Part shown: positions 1 through 11,947 of the stretch, piece by piece | How the letters are laid out: each line of letters begins with the position of its first letter | How positions within the stretch are numbered: the stretch's first letter is position 1 | Source of the DNA: Artocarpus heterophyllus | Lineage: Eukaryota; Streptophyta; Magnoliopsida; Rosales; Moraceae | Length of the DNA stretch: 64,000 bases | Assembly: GCA_025403435.1 (NCBI GenBank) | Contig: CM046327.1 | Coordinates: 17,236,440-17,300,439, forward strand | Direction of reading: 5' to 3' | The notes under the pieces: model-generated | What the model saw: only the letters and a program-made list of their open reading frames with translations | Database searches by the model: none | Told to the model about the DNA's origin: nothing | Translations under genes and position numbers: made by a program

Positions 1-685
1 GCTTATTTATATCTTGACATGCCTGATATCTTTCTTTGCATTTTTGGGAGTAATGACAACTTTGGAAAGAAAGATATTACTGAAGAGATATTCTTGTGAC
101 TTGAGCCGCCTTAAATGATTTCACTAATTTATTATCAGAAATTTAGCATAACGAGAGGAAAATAGAGATAAGAAATATATCACTATCCTATGCCCATGGT
201 ATTGGGGGCTCGTTAGACGTGCACATTGTTCCCCCGACGTGCAGAATAAGCTCCAGATTTCAGACAACTGATTAATGATACTAATTCGTAGGTATCTATT
301 TTTCAGTAGTTAAATTTGTAAAAAACATAATTTTAACTAAATCTTAATGGTTTTAAAATATACAGGGAAGTCCAAAGAAAAGAATGGGGTAGTTTTTCCC
401 TTTCTTTCGCTATTGCCGTGCATCACCCTAGCAAAACGGATGATAAATTGAGGAATGCCCAAGTGCAAGCAAGGCCTTACCTAATTATTTTTTCTCTCCC
501 TTCTCTCTCCAAACATGCAGCCCATCTATAACTTTGTTGACTTTTTCACTCACCCAAATCACTCACACTCCATTTACAACTAAGCCTTGAAGACCTAAAG
601 TAATAAAATCTAATTGGAGGTAAGTTATTGGTGATTGTTTTGTTTAAATTCCCAAGTACAGAATGCCATGTGACGTGAGCACCTA
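1..685. other. AT-rich intergenic sequence
   Basis: No coding region, RNA gene or clear repeat boundary was recognised. The sequence is AT-rich with pyrimidine tracts near 490-560. Confidence 0.5.
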
Positions 686-2524
686 GGGTTCATTTGGTAT
701 CATTTTTGTTTTTTGTTTTTTAAATGGAAAAACAAAAATGTTTTATTTTGTTCTCATTTTTTATTTTTTAAACAAAAAAACATGTTTAATAACTCTTATT
801 TGTTTTCTGTTTAGAAAAATAAAGAACAAAAAATATGTTCGATAGCGAATTTTGTTACATGTTTTTTAAACAAAAAATTAATACGATTGATTTGAACTCA
901 ACTTATCGAAATGATAGGACAGGATTACTGATGGTTGAAGTCGAAGTCAGGATAGACTCATCGTCAGAGTTAGGTTAACGAACCAGACTTATTGTTGGGG
1001 TCAGGACTGCACATCGGACAAGGTCAGGTTCAACCGAGGTAAGGATCGAGGTTAGAATGGACTCGCCATTGGGGTCATGTTTGAGGGATAGACTTGTTGT
1101 GGGGGTTTGGACCGACAAACTGGACTCTTTGCTTGGGCAAGGACTACAAGTCGAACGCATCATCGAGGTTGGAAAAATAAAAAATTAAAAAAAAACATAA
1201 TTTCAATATGTTTCATACAGAAATGAAAATAAACATATGTTGCTGCTGCTTCCTCCTCCTCTTCTTCTTACTCTTCAACGAGAGATTTAAACTTTTGTAT
1301 GTATTTTAGATGGAGTTGAATATACTTATTACAAAGCTATACCTGCAACTATGGAACCCTTTTATAGTTGTTACATTATGATAGTTCTATGATATTTCAT
1401 ATATATGTATCGGGTATATGATTATAGTACTAATAGTGTATATTAGTTTCCTACTAAAAAGAAAAATAATAAACACCAGAAATAAACACTTCAAATATTC
1501 TATAGTGTTAAATTTTGAGGCTGAAGGAAGCACCAAAAAAAAAATAATCTTTTAACAATTTCAAAACCTAAACCATAAAGATAACATAAACTATGAAGAA
1601 GGAGAAACAACTGCAAAACAGAATATATGAAAGAGAAGCTGTAAATAAAATCTATGAAGATAATAATTCTAAAACCTAAATCATCTATTTCTATGTTCAT
1701 CGCAACATATAGTGCTCTTCATTTCAAACTCAAGACCCAATCTTTTCTTCTGTACTCTAGCATCTCTAAAAACAATACTCTCAACAACTCTTATTCAAAC
1801 TTGTTAATAGCTTTTGCATATGCTTCCCCATCAATTTCTTCAATGTCATCCAATGCTTTAATACTCTTCTCTTGCAAGTAATGAGATGAAGAAGTTGCTA
1901 TTGACCTCTCCAACATCTCAATATTTCTCTTAGAAGATTCACTAAATGCCTCAAAAGTAGATGCCAAAGCTGAAGAAAAAATTAGATTTCTTTCTACTTC
2001 GAGAGTCAGAGGTGGTAGTTGAGTTGTTTTTCCTTTTAGTTGCATTCCTATTTACTTTAGTTTCATGAATCCTACGTAAACTTTCAGATATTGCATCATC
2101 CTCATTACCAAATGAAAGAGTTTTCTTTGAAGGATAAGCATTAGAACCAGTAGCAGTAGTCTCTCTAAAAATTATGAATAACTTGTTATTAGAGTTTTGA
2201 CAATCGAGGAGATGACCAAAATCTGAGAATATTTGCTAAAATTTTGGAGAAGTCTTTGCCATTTTCTCAAGAAACAAACAGAGCTAAAGAAGAAAGAGAA
2301 GAGAGGAGAGAGATACGAATTTTTTTCCCTAAATCAGATAGATATTCATATTCGTTATAAAAGTTGTTTAAAAAAATTTTAAACACATGAATTTTCTGTT
2401 TTTAGAATTTTAAAAATTTTAATAACAGTTTAAAAAAAAACAAAAAATAAAAACAAGACTGCCGAATATACTTTTGCAGTCATGTTTTCCTTTTTTATTT
2501 AAAAAATTGATACCCAACAAGCTC
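686..2524. mobile_element. candidate PIF/Harbinger-like DNA transposon, decayed
   Basis: Imperfect terminal inverted repeats are visible: the left end begins GGGTTCATTTGGTATCA and the reverse complement of the right end begins GAGCTTGTTGGGTATCA. Both ends run into T/A-rich tracts. The interior contains a reverse-strand fragment resembling the MYB/SANT-like companion protein of Harbinger elements. A 3-bp target duplication is not clean (CTA on the left, TAA on the right), and no transposase was recognised, so superfamily assignment is inference. Confidence 0.4.
1791..2262 (-). pseudogene. MYB/SANT-like protein, C-terminal fragment
   Basis: On the minus strand, 2045-1791 reads as an 84-codon open stretch. 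It ends in an acidic motif (LDDIEEIDGEAYAKAI) of the kind found at the C terminus of plant MYB/SANT-like (L10-interacting or Harbinger-associated) proteins. Upstream to 2262 the homologous reading continues in another frame. It starts at an ATG that meets a stop eight codons later, so the gene is frameshifted and interrupted. No MYB domain was seen. It lies inside the candidate Harbinger-like element at 686-2524. Family assignment rests on sequence flavour only. Confidence 0.35.
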
Positions 2525-4398
2525 TAAGTTAAGGGGTTTTTTTCTTTTAGTTAGGATAAAATTAATTTAAGGTGGAAAGTTTTCGAGAGGAAACCGACCA
2601 TCTTTTTCAAGTTAATAGTCCATTTCTAAAATTTAAAGTAGACAATTATTCTTGTTATCTAAAAATTTAAAAATTTTATATAAATAGTTATAGTAAGCAT
2701 AAAATATAATTTTCATCCAGTTTTAATGATAATAAAGGGAAAAATTTTAGTTATTGTATAGCTCTTTTTGTAAAATTTTATGTTATTATGCTATAAGAAT
2801 GTGACTATATATATTAAATTTTAGAAATTTTTTGAAAGAATTTAAATTTTAGAAATTGGCACTCAATTTTTATGCTAGGGAACCAAACCTGTCAAAAAAA
2901 AAAAAAAGAAAACAAAACAAAAAATCAAGACTAATTTATCAAAATTAGAAGTTTATATCAAAATATCACTATGTCTAAAGATTGTCTAACAATACCAATA
3001 ACCCTACTTTCTTTTTAAGGATTTGAAAAGTTTGCCTTTTTTATTTCCGTTCTTCAAAAATATCTCAAGCCCAATTACTTTTCCATTTATGTTTATTAGC
3101 TTATGGGAGAATGGGAGAAACGAAAATTTTTAAAACTTTTTGAAGTAAATAGTAAATTTTAAAAATATTAATAGTAGATAATAATAAAAGCATTTAAGTA
3201 AAAATACTCTTCTACCCACAATAAATTAGGCAAATGAAAAGGTTTTATAGAATAAATTTTTTTACTATTATTTACTACGAATATTTTCAACCCAACGGCT
3301 TATTTGAGGGATCATGAATGATAGCAAAATAAATATACATACATTTGCTTCCATCAATCCAAATAGAAGCATCATCCATGAGGTGTCATATAATTAGGAA
3401 GAAAAAGCTAGTGATTTGGTGAAAAGTTGTGATATGTTATATACTAATAGATCACACATGGACACAATCAATTTCTTAATTATAAAGAGTTTAGGATGTC
3501 CACCAATAACTCCCAGTTCTTCAATTTATTCCACTTAGTAAAATTGTGAATTTATATACATCCAAAGGTTTTTTTTATAAAGTTTTGTATGGAAGTACAC
3601 CTTCCAGACGACAACATATCTTTTTTTGAAGACAACGACAACATATCTTTTAATTGCAAAATGTATTATCAATGTAGTTGAACATAACTTTTATAACTTA
3701 AGGACGTCACTTCAATTTTGTGTAGTAGTGATGGAATTTCACTTCATGTAAACTGCCAGATTGGCAATCAGATTTTGCACATTCGTTAGCTTGGCAAACA
3801 TATTCAAGAAAAATTAGTTTTTTTAGTTTTAGTTTTATATGATCTCAGGATGTTCAAAAATTAAAGTTTCAATGTATTCCAAAGAATCACATTATTGATT
3901 GAAAGCAGAAATTACCATGTTGCATTTTAAGAGAACAAATCACAGGATCAGATTATCATGTATTTGTTTTGTGATAAATGTCATGATGATATATTAAAAT
4001 CTAGGGAATGATGATTAAGTAAAAAAAATACATTGCACGTATTTATGAGAATGGTTTATAGCTAAAAGAAGCTTAGAAACGATTTTTTTTTTTTTTTTTG
4101 ATGTTAAAAAACGATATCACATACTGCATCTTTGGTGCAATGCACCACAAACTTGGCATGTAGAGTTGGACCTCTATTGTTAAAAAAAAATGTATATATA
4201 TATATATATATATATATTATATTAGGGCCTACAGTTTAACTTTCTCACTAAAAAGAAGGCTTATTTCAAATCCCAAAAAGACAAGAAATTTGAATAAAGT
4301 TTCAGAAGCCTGGAATTTGAGTAGTGCAAAACGAAGAAGACATCTAATTTTTTTTAGGCTTGAATCAGTTAATTGGAAGGGGTGGCACTTACACGACA
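2525..4398. other. AT-rich intergenic sequence
   Basis: No supportable gene. It contains homopolymer A/T runs, a (TA)n tract near 4194-4217 and a poly-T run near 4084-4100. Confidence 0.5.
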
Positions 4399-4560
4399 AA
4401 GAAGGTAGAAAGAGTAGGGTAATTCGAGTTTGATTTTAAGAAACTTTTGGAGGTTTTTCTATTTTCAAGTGCTCTTTTTCTTCTTGTTTTAATAAGGATT
4501 TATGTGAATCGAATGAAGTTCTGATGGGTTTTGAACGAGGTTTAATAAAAAAAAATCATA
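4399..4560. repeat. direct repeat, copy 1 (partner at 5265-5430)
   Basis: The stretch starting GAAGGTAGAAAGAG and continuing through a GAGTTTGAT and a GGATTTATG motif recurs about 866 bp downstream with moderate divergence. Identity unknown. It could be a tandem duplication or the decayed ends of a small element. Confidence 0.5.
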
Positions 4561-4831
4561 AAATTTGGATTGCTAAATTAATGTGTTCTTTTAACTGAGA
4601 AATTACATATCAAAATAATTAATAGAGTGAAAATATGACACAGTATCAAAAATTCTCAAGTTCCCTTCTCACTAGTATGACGACAATCCATCTCTGATCA
4701 AAATGATCACTTCCATACCATAAAAAATAACTCTCAAAGAGCGCACTATCCATTCTTTAAAAAAAGGGTCATTTTTTAATAAAAAGTAAAAGCGACAACC
4801 CATTTGAATTCTAGAAAAACTAACAGAGTAT

Positions 4832-5264
4832 TCGATATGGTTGTTAAAATTATTAGTTATAATTATAATATTACAATATGTGAGAGCTTTATATTAGTAG
4901 TAATTTTTTTCTTTTCATTGTAATATATAAGAGCTTTTACACTATTTCTAACTAAAAGTTAATTGGAACCATCTTTGACAATTAAGACATAAACCCTTTT
5001 GCTACAAATCCATTTAAAATATTAATCTAAAATCTCATTCTATTTCCTTAAATCCCCACATTTCTCTTAAACAGTTCTTCACACCATTAACATCAACAAC
5101 AAAAAAAAAAGCTTCTCTACCAAAATGAAAAAGAAAAATCAGCTCAGAGAGAAACAAAAAACAAAACGAAAAAACAATCACAATGGATAAAGTGTCAAGC
5201 AAAGCAAGAGGACGACCCTTGTCAAATTGTTTGGTCTTCAATGAGTTATTGGAAGAGAATGAAG
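4832..5264. other. AT-rich spacer with UTR-like segment
   Basis: 4832-4970 resembles the small TIR elements described elsewhere in this window (it has the recurrent GAGAGCTTTATATT-type core). 5035-5264 looks like 5' leader sequence (A/C-rich, several short upstream ATGs). One ATG at 5184 opens about 31 codons containing RGRP, but nothing supports a real gene. Confidence 0.25.
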
Positions 5265-5430
5265 GAAGAAGAAGGTAGAAAGAGGGATAATTCGAGTTTG
5301 ATCTGAAGAATTTTAAAATTTTTTTTTTTTCTAGTTTTAGTGAGGATTTATGACATCAAATGGAGTTTTGATTGGTTTTTCTTGGTATATAAAATGGAGT
5401 TCACTGGAAGAACTGGTAAAATTTGAGAAA
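5265..5430. repeat. direct repeat, copy 2 (partner at 4399-4560)
   Basis: Matches copy 1 in order and orientation, with substitutions and a longer T tract near 5320-5333. Confidence 0.5.
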
Positions 5431-6516
5431 TTTTTTAATGCCAGTTTTTTTTTTTAAGTCGTTTACTTATTTATTTTGATGCTTATTTTGGTACCAGATT
5501 TTGGTTTTGTTGGCAGAAAACATAAAATTTACTCGTTCTAAATTTGGTGTTGACATGAAAGAATTTCTACAATTTTCTTTTATCACTCATGAAAAATTTG
5601 GATTCACCGATACATACCAAATAGAGCTGCAAAGTTACAAAAGAAACAACCAATAAATTATCCAAACCACCATTTCGTTCCATATTACTCTTAACAAAAA
5701 TGAAACCTTTCGGTCACTCCAAATGGCAAAGACAACAGACGTTCAGCTAAACAAATTAAAAAAAAAAAAAAAAGAAGGTGGGTGAGCTAGCCGTCGGCGG
5801 GTTCTCGCCGCCACCTGTGTCGATTCCCAGACCTCCTCCCTCGACGGCGGCATAAAACCCAGACACAATTTCAACTACGAAAAGCATTTTGATGTTGAAA
5901 ACTAGAAAAGCCTAAACTCTTTCCTGCATAACCCTTTTGAAAACTAATCAAACAATTCGCCTTTTTTTTTTTTTTTTTTTTAAAGAAACCACTTTGTTTT
6001 GACATTTGCAGTCTGCAGAGAGACAAGTGCCAAGGTTTTTTTTTTTTTTTTTTTTTGAGCCCCACAAAAAATACAAATCAGCAGCCGTGTGCTGTATGGT
6101 GAGCCACACCCAAAACGCAGTGTCATTTTTTAACTCTTAAATATAGAGCATTAACCGGCTGAGGCCAAAAGCCAGTTACCCACCTACGCCATATCCTTCC
6201 AATCACCCCTCCACTGTCCAAAAAAATAAATAGTAAAAATTATTGATCGAAACTGTTTTTATTGTAACATGTAAGAGTTTTATACTGTAATAAATTTTTT
6301 TTATTGTAGCATGTGAGGACTTTGCATTGTTCATAACTAAATTTGTGTTTCATACTACCCTTAACCAAACACCCTTGAAAACGACTGCAATGGTTTAGAG
6401 GGATATTCTATCCGAATAGATGGAAGCAATCTTTTATATATTATATAATATTAATTATAAAAATTCTCTTTAAATTATAGTTTTTATAACATTTTGTTTA
6501 TGGAATTTCAAAATAT
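5431..6516. other. intergenic sequence with short GC-rich patch
   Basis: Mostly AT-rich. A short GC-rich patch at about 5780-5855 stands out from its surroundings. Two long T runs lie at 5961-5982 and 6037-6056. No coding region was recognised on either strand. Confidence 0.4.
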
Positions 6517-7167
6517 AACATCTGTTTCTTTTAAGGTATAAACTATTAATAAAAATGGTCGTTCTATTAGAATTTTAATAGCAGATTGACAAATAATTTT
6601 AAAATTATAGGCATTTTGGTAATCCTATTTATTAAAAAAATAATAATTAAAAACACATTACTATCCCAATACTTCTTTTTTTGATATACTATTTTTTAAA
6701 AAAATTATTCTTTTTCTTTCACATTAAAAAAGTATTTTAAAATTTTAAAAGATATAAATACCAATAAAAACTTAAAAAATATGAAACAAAATTTTATTAA
6801 TACTATCAAAGTTTTTTTCTCTTTGAAAATTTAGTGTTATATTGAATATATTTATGTTATATTCTTTTTTATTTTACTAATATATAGAACTTTTAAAATT
6901 TCAAAATACTTTTTGGATTAAAAAATAAAATTTTGAAGAAAATTTTAGTGCGTCAAAAAAGGACTATCATGGTATAATAGTTTTAATTGATTTTTTTAAT
7001 CATCATAAAGACTATTTTTATTATAATTTTAATTTTGATGGTTATTTTTATAACCAAAATTATCCAAATATTCTTAATTTTATTAATCATTCAATTTTAT
7101 GTTAAAATTTTAATAAAAAGATCATTTTTATTAATAGTTTATACTTTAAGGAAATAAATGCTATGTT
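6517..7167. mobile_element. non-autonomous DNA element with long terminal inverted repeats
   Basis: The left arm (from 6517, beginning AACATCTGTTTCTTTTAAGG) matches the reverse complement of the right arm ending at 7167 (AACATAGCATTTATTTCCTT). Both continue into the shared core TATAAACTATTAATAAAAATG. The arms are at least about 45 bp with scattered mismatches. The interior has no coding capacity. Superfamily not assigned. Confidence 0.55.
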
Positions 7168-7171
7168 TTTT

Positions 7172-7860
7172 TAAGGCTGTCAGTTCGGATCTACGAGTCG
7201 GGTTGAGCCCTTATATAAACAGCCAACACGAACCCGACTCATGACCTGACGGGTAAAAAAAACACCAACTTGGACACGACCTGAAGTGTAGATGGGTTGA
7301 CCCGACCCGACACGTGCAACATGCCAATGTGCTACTTTGTGTATGTTCGTGTTGATACGACACTACTGACCCGCTAAACTCGATAGACCTGCAACACAAT
7401 AGACCCAACAATAAGCCTATAAAATAAACAATAACCCAACAAAACAAAACCACTAAAAAAGTTAACAAAACTTTGTATAAGTTTAACAAAAACAAATATG
7501 CTAGAAATTAAATTATGTCAAGTTGGATATACAACAAATATTAGACTAATTTGACACATTAAAATTAATTTCAGGTTATATGGGTTACATTAAGGTCACA
7601 CGAATTCAATTTGGATTACACGGGTTGATTAACAATTTTTAGGTTAATTTTCAGGTCAATCTTATTTCGACACATTTTTGACAGATTCTTTCGGGTTGAT
7701 TTTGTGTTGATTCGTGTGACCCGAACCCAATCCCTTTTTTGTGCGGGTCAGACAGGTTCGACTCAATTCCAATTCGAGGCCTATTTTCTAACCCTAACCC
7801 GTATTTTTTGTATCGGGTTCGTGTCGTATCATCGTGTCGTAACCTAAATTATTAGCCCTA
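7172..7860. mobile_element. non-autonomous hAT-like element
   Basis: The ends are rich in repeated ACACG, CGGGT and CCCGAC motifs typical of a plant non-autonomous hAT group. Terminal sequences TAAGGCTGTCAGTTCGG (left) and TAGGGCTAATAATTTAGG (reverse of right) are weakly inverted. Flanking 8-mers TGTTTTTT and CATTTTTT agree at 6 of 8 positions. A better-preserved relative lies at 14425-15015. Confidence 0.5.
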
Positions 7861-7902
7861 CATTTTTTTAAACATTGAGGACGAAGTGTTTTAAAGACTT
7901 GA

Positions 7903-8054
7903 GGCCGTTTAGTATTATTTTTAAAATATGTGAAAATATTTTATTTTAAAAACTAAAATTTTTTTAAGAATAATACTAAAAGTATTTTTAAAATTTTACC
8001 TCAAAAAATATATAAAAATATTGTCAAAAAATACAAAGAACAAACCAAACGGCC
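7903..8054. mobile_element. MITE, family a
   Basis: 152 bp with inverted ends: GGCCGTTTAGTATT on the left and CCAAACGGCC on the right. Its left half (to the ATATGTGAAAAT motif) nearly repeats at 29428, and a related element lies at 36381, so this is a dispersed family. Confidence 0.6.
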
Positions 8055-8086
8055 GTATTATTCAAGGTAATTTCGGTAATCAGTCA

Positions 8087-8121
<35 letters not shown>

Positions 8122-8239
8122 CAGTAAAAATAAGACACCAGTGCCCCAAGTGTCAATTTCCCACGGCTTTCCAGTTCTTTTTGGTCTCTTGATCTCTTCT
8201 TTTCTTCTCTTTCTTTTTACCCACCGAAGCTTAAGCTAA

Positions 8240-8406
8240 TTTTCGTCACTCCCTGAAACTCCTCATAATTGCTTGTCGCTGGAAAAACTCCATAAGCTTG
8301 TCTTCGAACTACGACTGTGACCTCCACGGCGACGGAGGAGGCGGATTCCGGCTGTTGAATAGAAGGAGGAAAGCTCAAAAATTCCTTGCTTATTTCCTAA
8401 AAACAA
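8240..8406 (+). other. possible 5' untranslated exon of the B3 gene
   Basis: A less AT-rich stretch without any ATG ends in a good donor (ACAA|GTAAGG) at 8406/8407. It lies about 560 bp upstream of the B3 exon acceptor at 8970. Homologous coding exon 1 of the related B3 gene at 30363 is absent here. This may be a leader exon, but there is no transcript evidence. (TA)n tracts at 8086-8121 lie just upstream. Confidence 0.3.
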
Positions 8407-8630
8407 GTAAGGGTTCTTCTTTGACCTTTTGTTTCCTCTTGATTTGTTCTTGAAAAATGATTCATGGGTCTGTTGTGGATTTGTTCTCATGGGTATTTAT
8501 TTTCATAAAGATTGAATTTTTATTCAGGAATTTGGGCTCAAAATATTTTTCCTCTGTTTTTGGGGTTTTGTGAAAATGTTAGGAGTGCAAACAGGTTTTA
8601 TCCTCAAGTATCAATCTCTTGATTTAAAAC

Positions 8631-8662
<32 letters not shown>

Positions 8663-8970
8663 TATGAAATTGATGTGTTTCGACGTCATATATGTTTGCG
8701 GTTTTGATAGAACTCTTGTTTGGTGATTAGATTGGAGAGTTTTGATTTGTTTTATTTATTTATTTATTTATTTTTCTGTCAATTTCCCTTATTATTATTA
8801 TTTTTTTCTTTTCGTATTTATTCTTACTGAATATTGCATGTTACCCATGTGTGTTGGTGTGTGTGTGTGAGATTCTGAAAAACTCTTCTTTATATCATCT
8901 TCCAATAAAATTTCCTCTATTGCGAGGAACTAGGTTCAGATTTTAATTTATTTGGTCTTTTATTTTGCAG

Positions 8971-9116
8971 CAAATTCCTAAAAAAATTGTGAACGACTGA
9001 TCGATAAGGTTTGGGCAGATTTTTCAAAGTGTTACTCTCTTGGCCTCGGGGATTCGTTGGTTTTTTTATATGAAGGGAATTCTCATTTCCATGTTCTCAT
9101 ATTTGACAAAAGCACT
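8971..9116 (+). pseudogene. remnant of the first B3 domain
   Basis: Continues exon 2 of the B3 gene upstream of the chosen start. After the acceptor it reads QIPKKIV then a stop. About 20 bases later the other half of the domain resumes in a different frame (WADFSKCYSLGLGDSLVFLYEG). The middle of the domain is missing compared with the copy at 31035-31200. If transcribed this would be untranslated leader. Confidence 0.7.
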
Positions 9117-11947
9117 ATGGAGACAGATTGCCCCTCTAATCCCAACCAATTTGAGAAACAAAATGATATTGACTTAAAACCCCATGAATTAGAAAAGGAA
9201 GATGATAGACCTGTTAAAAATTTGGAAAGATTTTCATCCTCTTGTAGAACAAGAGAGAAGTCTCCATTGCCATGTTCCCAGTCCCAGAAGAGAAGAAATA
9301 TTGGTCTTAAAGGTACTGATTTTGAACTTGATAAATTATCCTTGGAAATTCAATGAGCGTGTTATAAATTACTTTGTGTATTATGGGCAAATCTCTAAAG
9401 TTTTAATTTAATTTTTCTGACGAAGAAGGTGGTGGAGTGAAATCTAGACCGCCAAAATCTAGAAAACATGACGATGTCGAGAGGCAAAAGTTGAATGCAA
9501 TAGAAAAGGTTTATGCACGTAAGATAGCTAGTGATTTCAAATCTGAAGATCCTTTTTTTATGGTTTCGATGCAACCATCCTATGTTGGACTCAAGTATCT
9601 GTTGGTAATTAAGCTTCTTTTCACTTGAAACTACTTTTCTTCGCCTTTCAAAATGTGATCTGATATTGGTTTCATTCCTCCTTTTCGGTTTATTTTGTCC
9701 TCAAGAATGTACCGTATTGCTTTGCAACAAAGTATCTCGTTAATGAGCGTGGTCATGTGATCCTTAAAGTTCCAAATGCGGGGAAGACTTGGTATGTACA
9801 GTACAGTTTTGGAACGTACGGAATAAATGCAAAGGCAAAATTGGAGTATGGTTGGAAGGCATTTGTTCGGGACAATGATTTGAAAGTCGGTGATGTTTGT
9901 GTTTTTGTTCTGACCAAGAGCACTGAAATCTTATTTGAGGTTTCAATTTTCCGCATAAATGGAACAGCAATTTCCTCTGTGTTACCAGCAGGTAAACACA
10001 TGAAATCTTCTCATTGGTGGTAATACCAATGTTTCTTCTTTCTTTAGTTTTATTATATCACATTTTCCATCTGTAATTTCATTTTTCTGTCATAATCATA
10101 ATCTCCAGAGCTTGCGGCAACATTTAAAGCTGGGCAGAGCGAAAGCTTCTCTAGCAAACTTGAATCTGACACGATGATTAAGAAAGCTGGCAAGTCCCAA
10201 TTTAGAAGCCTGAAAACAGTGGCTGGAAATGGGAAAACTGAAAATTCATTCTTCACGGTTACTTTAGGATCCCCATATGCAACTACTGTACCGAGCAGTT
10301 TTGTAAGTTCTTTTGGTTGAAATATCTACCGAATGGTGAAATTCTATTTGCTTCAATTTTCTGTGTATTTTTCAGAAGGCTTTTTGTTTTTTTTTTTTTT
10401 GCATTTTTTTTAATTCCTTTCTGGAGTTCCTTGATGGAATTTTTAATATTCTTGTCTCTCACTTTACATAAACAACTAAATTTTTTTCTTGTATTTGGGC
10501 AGCGCATCCCACTCAAGTTTGCCAAGACCTACATTAATAAGATTGAAGGTGAAGGTATCCTTAAGGTTTCAGATGGTAACCGATCTTGGTCTGTCCTGTA
10601 CAAAGTAAAAGACAGATTGAATCGATCACCAGTAGCTGAGCTCTTCCGTGGATGGTCTGCATTTGCACGGGATAATAGTTTGGAAGAAGGCGATATCTGC
10701 ACATTTGAGCTAATAAATGGAAACGACATTTCATTTAAGGTTTTCATTCTTAAAGCCAATCAAGATCTCCCTCACCAATGTAAGTAATAGCATATATGCT
10801 AAATTTTAGCACCAGTTAAAAATTACAATATCGCACTACATAATTACAATATTGTTACCACATAATTATTATAATGTTGTCTCTGAACTATTACAACATT
10901 ACGCACTATATTAAAGCTTAATTTTTCCATTCTTCATTCTTCTATATATTTCTCAGTACATAAAAGAATCTATAATGCATAAATTCATCATCATATTCTT
11001 TTAAAATATGCTGTTGAACTATAATTAGCAGTTTAAACATTAAAAGATAATATGAAATTAATAGTATTTAAGGGGGAAAATGTTATTTGACATTATAGCA
11101 TTATCATTATGCTTAACATGAATAATTCAGTTTAATTTCAATTTATGTATGTTGATTGTTGATTACTACTATACTGATAACTTGTTTATAATGGATTCAG
11201 CTGGCAAGAGTGTAGCTGATGGAGATCTGAATTATCCGATTGCAATATTTAAAACTGAAAGTACTTCATGTCAGGATCACGAGACTTGCAATGCATTCAA
11301 AATCGGTCAAATTGCAGAGGAAGAATCTGACTGTTGTCATCGAGGGGAAATTAATGTTGAGCCAGGCAAGTCTTGAAATAGTTAGAGAATAATTTGATCT
11401 CAAGTATGCTGAGAAAATTAATCAAGTTAGTACTAAAACTCTGTTCATTTTAGCGCAGGCGATAAGTTTGGAAAAGCTCCATCTAAAGATCACAGGACCA
11501 GCAGCCGGGTCACCAATATGGTTTCATCTTCAACAAATCCCTACTTCAAAGTGGAATTGCGTGCATCTTCTTGTCTAAACCTGGTATAGGATCATTTAAA
11601 ATATAAGTTTACTTCTCGGAATTATGATAACTCGATCATGAGGTTAAATGGGATGGTTCTCTTAACTTCATTCTTAATTTCCTCAGCATCTGCCCCTTAG
11701 TTTTGCTGAGAAGCACTTTGAGCCAAAGGAACAGAATGTAACACTTCAGGTGGGGAAGAAAATGTGGCAAGTGATGATGGTAGTTTGTTCCAGTGGATAC
11801 ATATTCTCTGGGGGATGGCCCGCATTTTCGAGGGAGAACAACCTAGAACCAGGAGACTATTGTGTCTTTGAGTTGGTTAGAAAGGAAGAGGATCAAGTGC
11901 TGCTTAAAGTTTCCAAAGTTTCTTCGCCTACTTCTAGGTCTAGCTAG
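9117..11947 (+). CDS. REM/VRN1-like B3 domain protein, N-terminally truncated
   Basis: Multi-B3 DNA-binding protein of the plant REM family, expected in the nucleus. Proposed exons: 9117-9312, 9426-9604, 9706-9991, 10109-10302, 10503-10779, 11201-11365, 11459-11583, 11687-11947, giving 560 codons in frame. B3 domains lie at about residues 126-212, 286-372 and 455-552, with the family signatures GWKAFVRDNDLKVGDVCVF, GWSAFARDNSLEEGDIC and GWPAFSRENNLEPGDYC. A further, first B3 domain begins at the acceptor 8970. Relative to the homologue at 31035 it has lost roughly 90 bp and is out of frame, with a stop after nine codons. The first in-frame ATG after that is 9117, chosen as start. The exon 3 acceptor is uncertain (9425 or 9428; the AG at 9400 would bring a stop). 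The intron after 11365 uses a GC donor. The exons from 9426 on look functional. Confidence 0.72.

Noticed and set aside
1654..1881. 75-codon plus-strand open stretch
   Set aside because: Opposite strand to the MYB/SANT-like fragment and without recognisable content.
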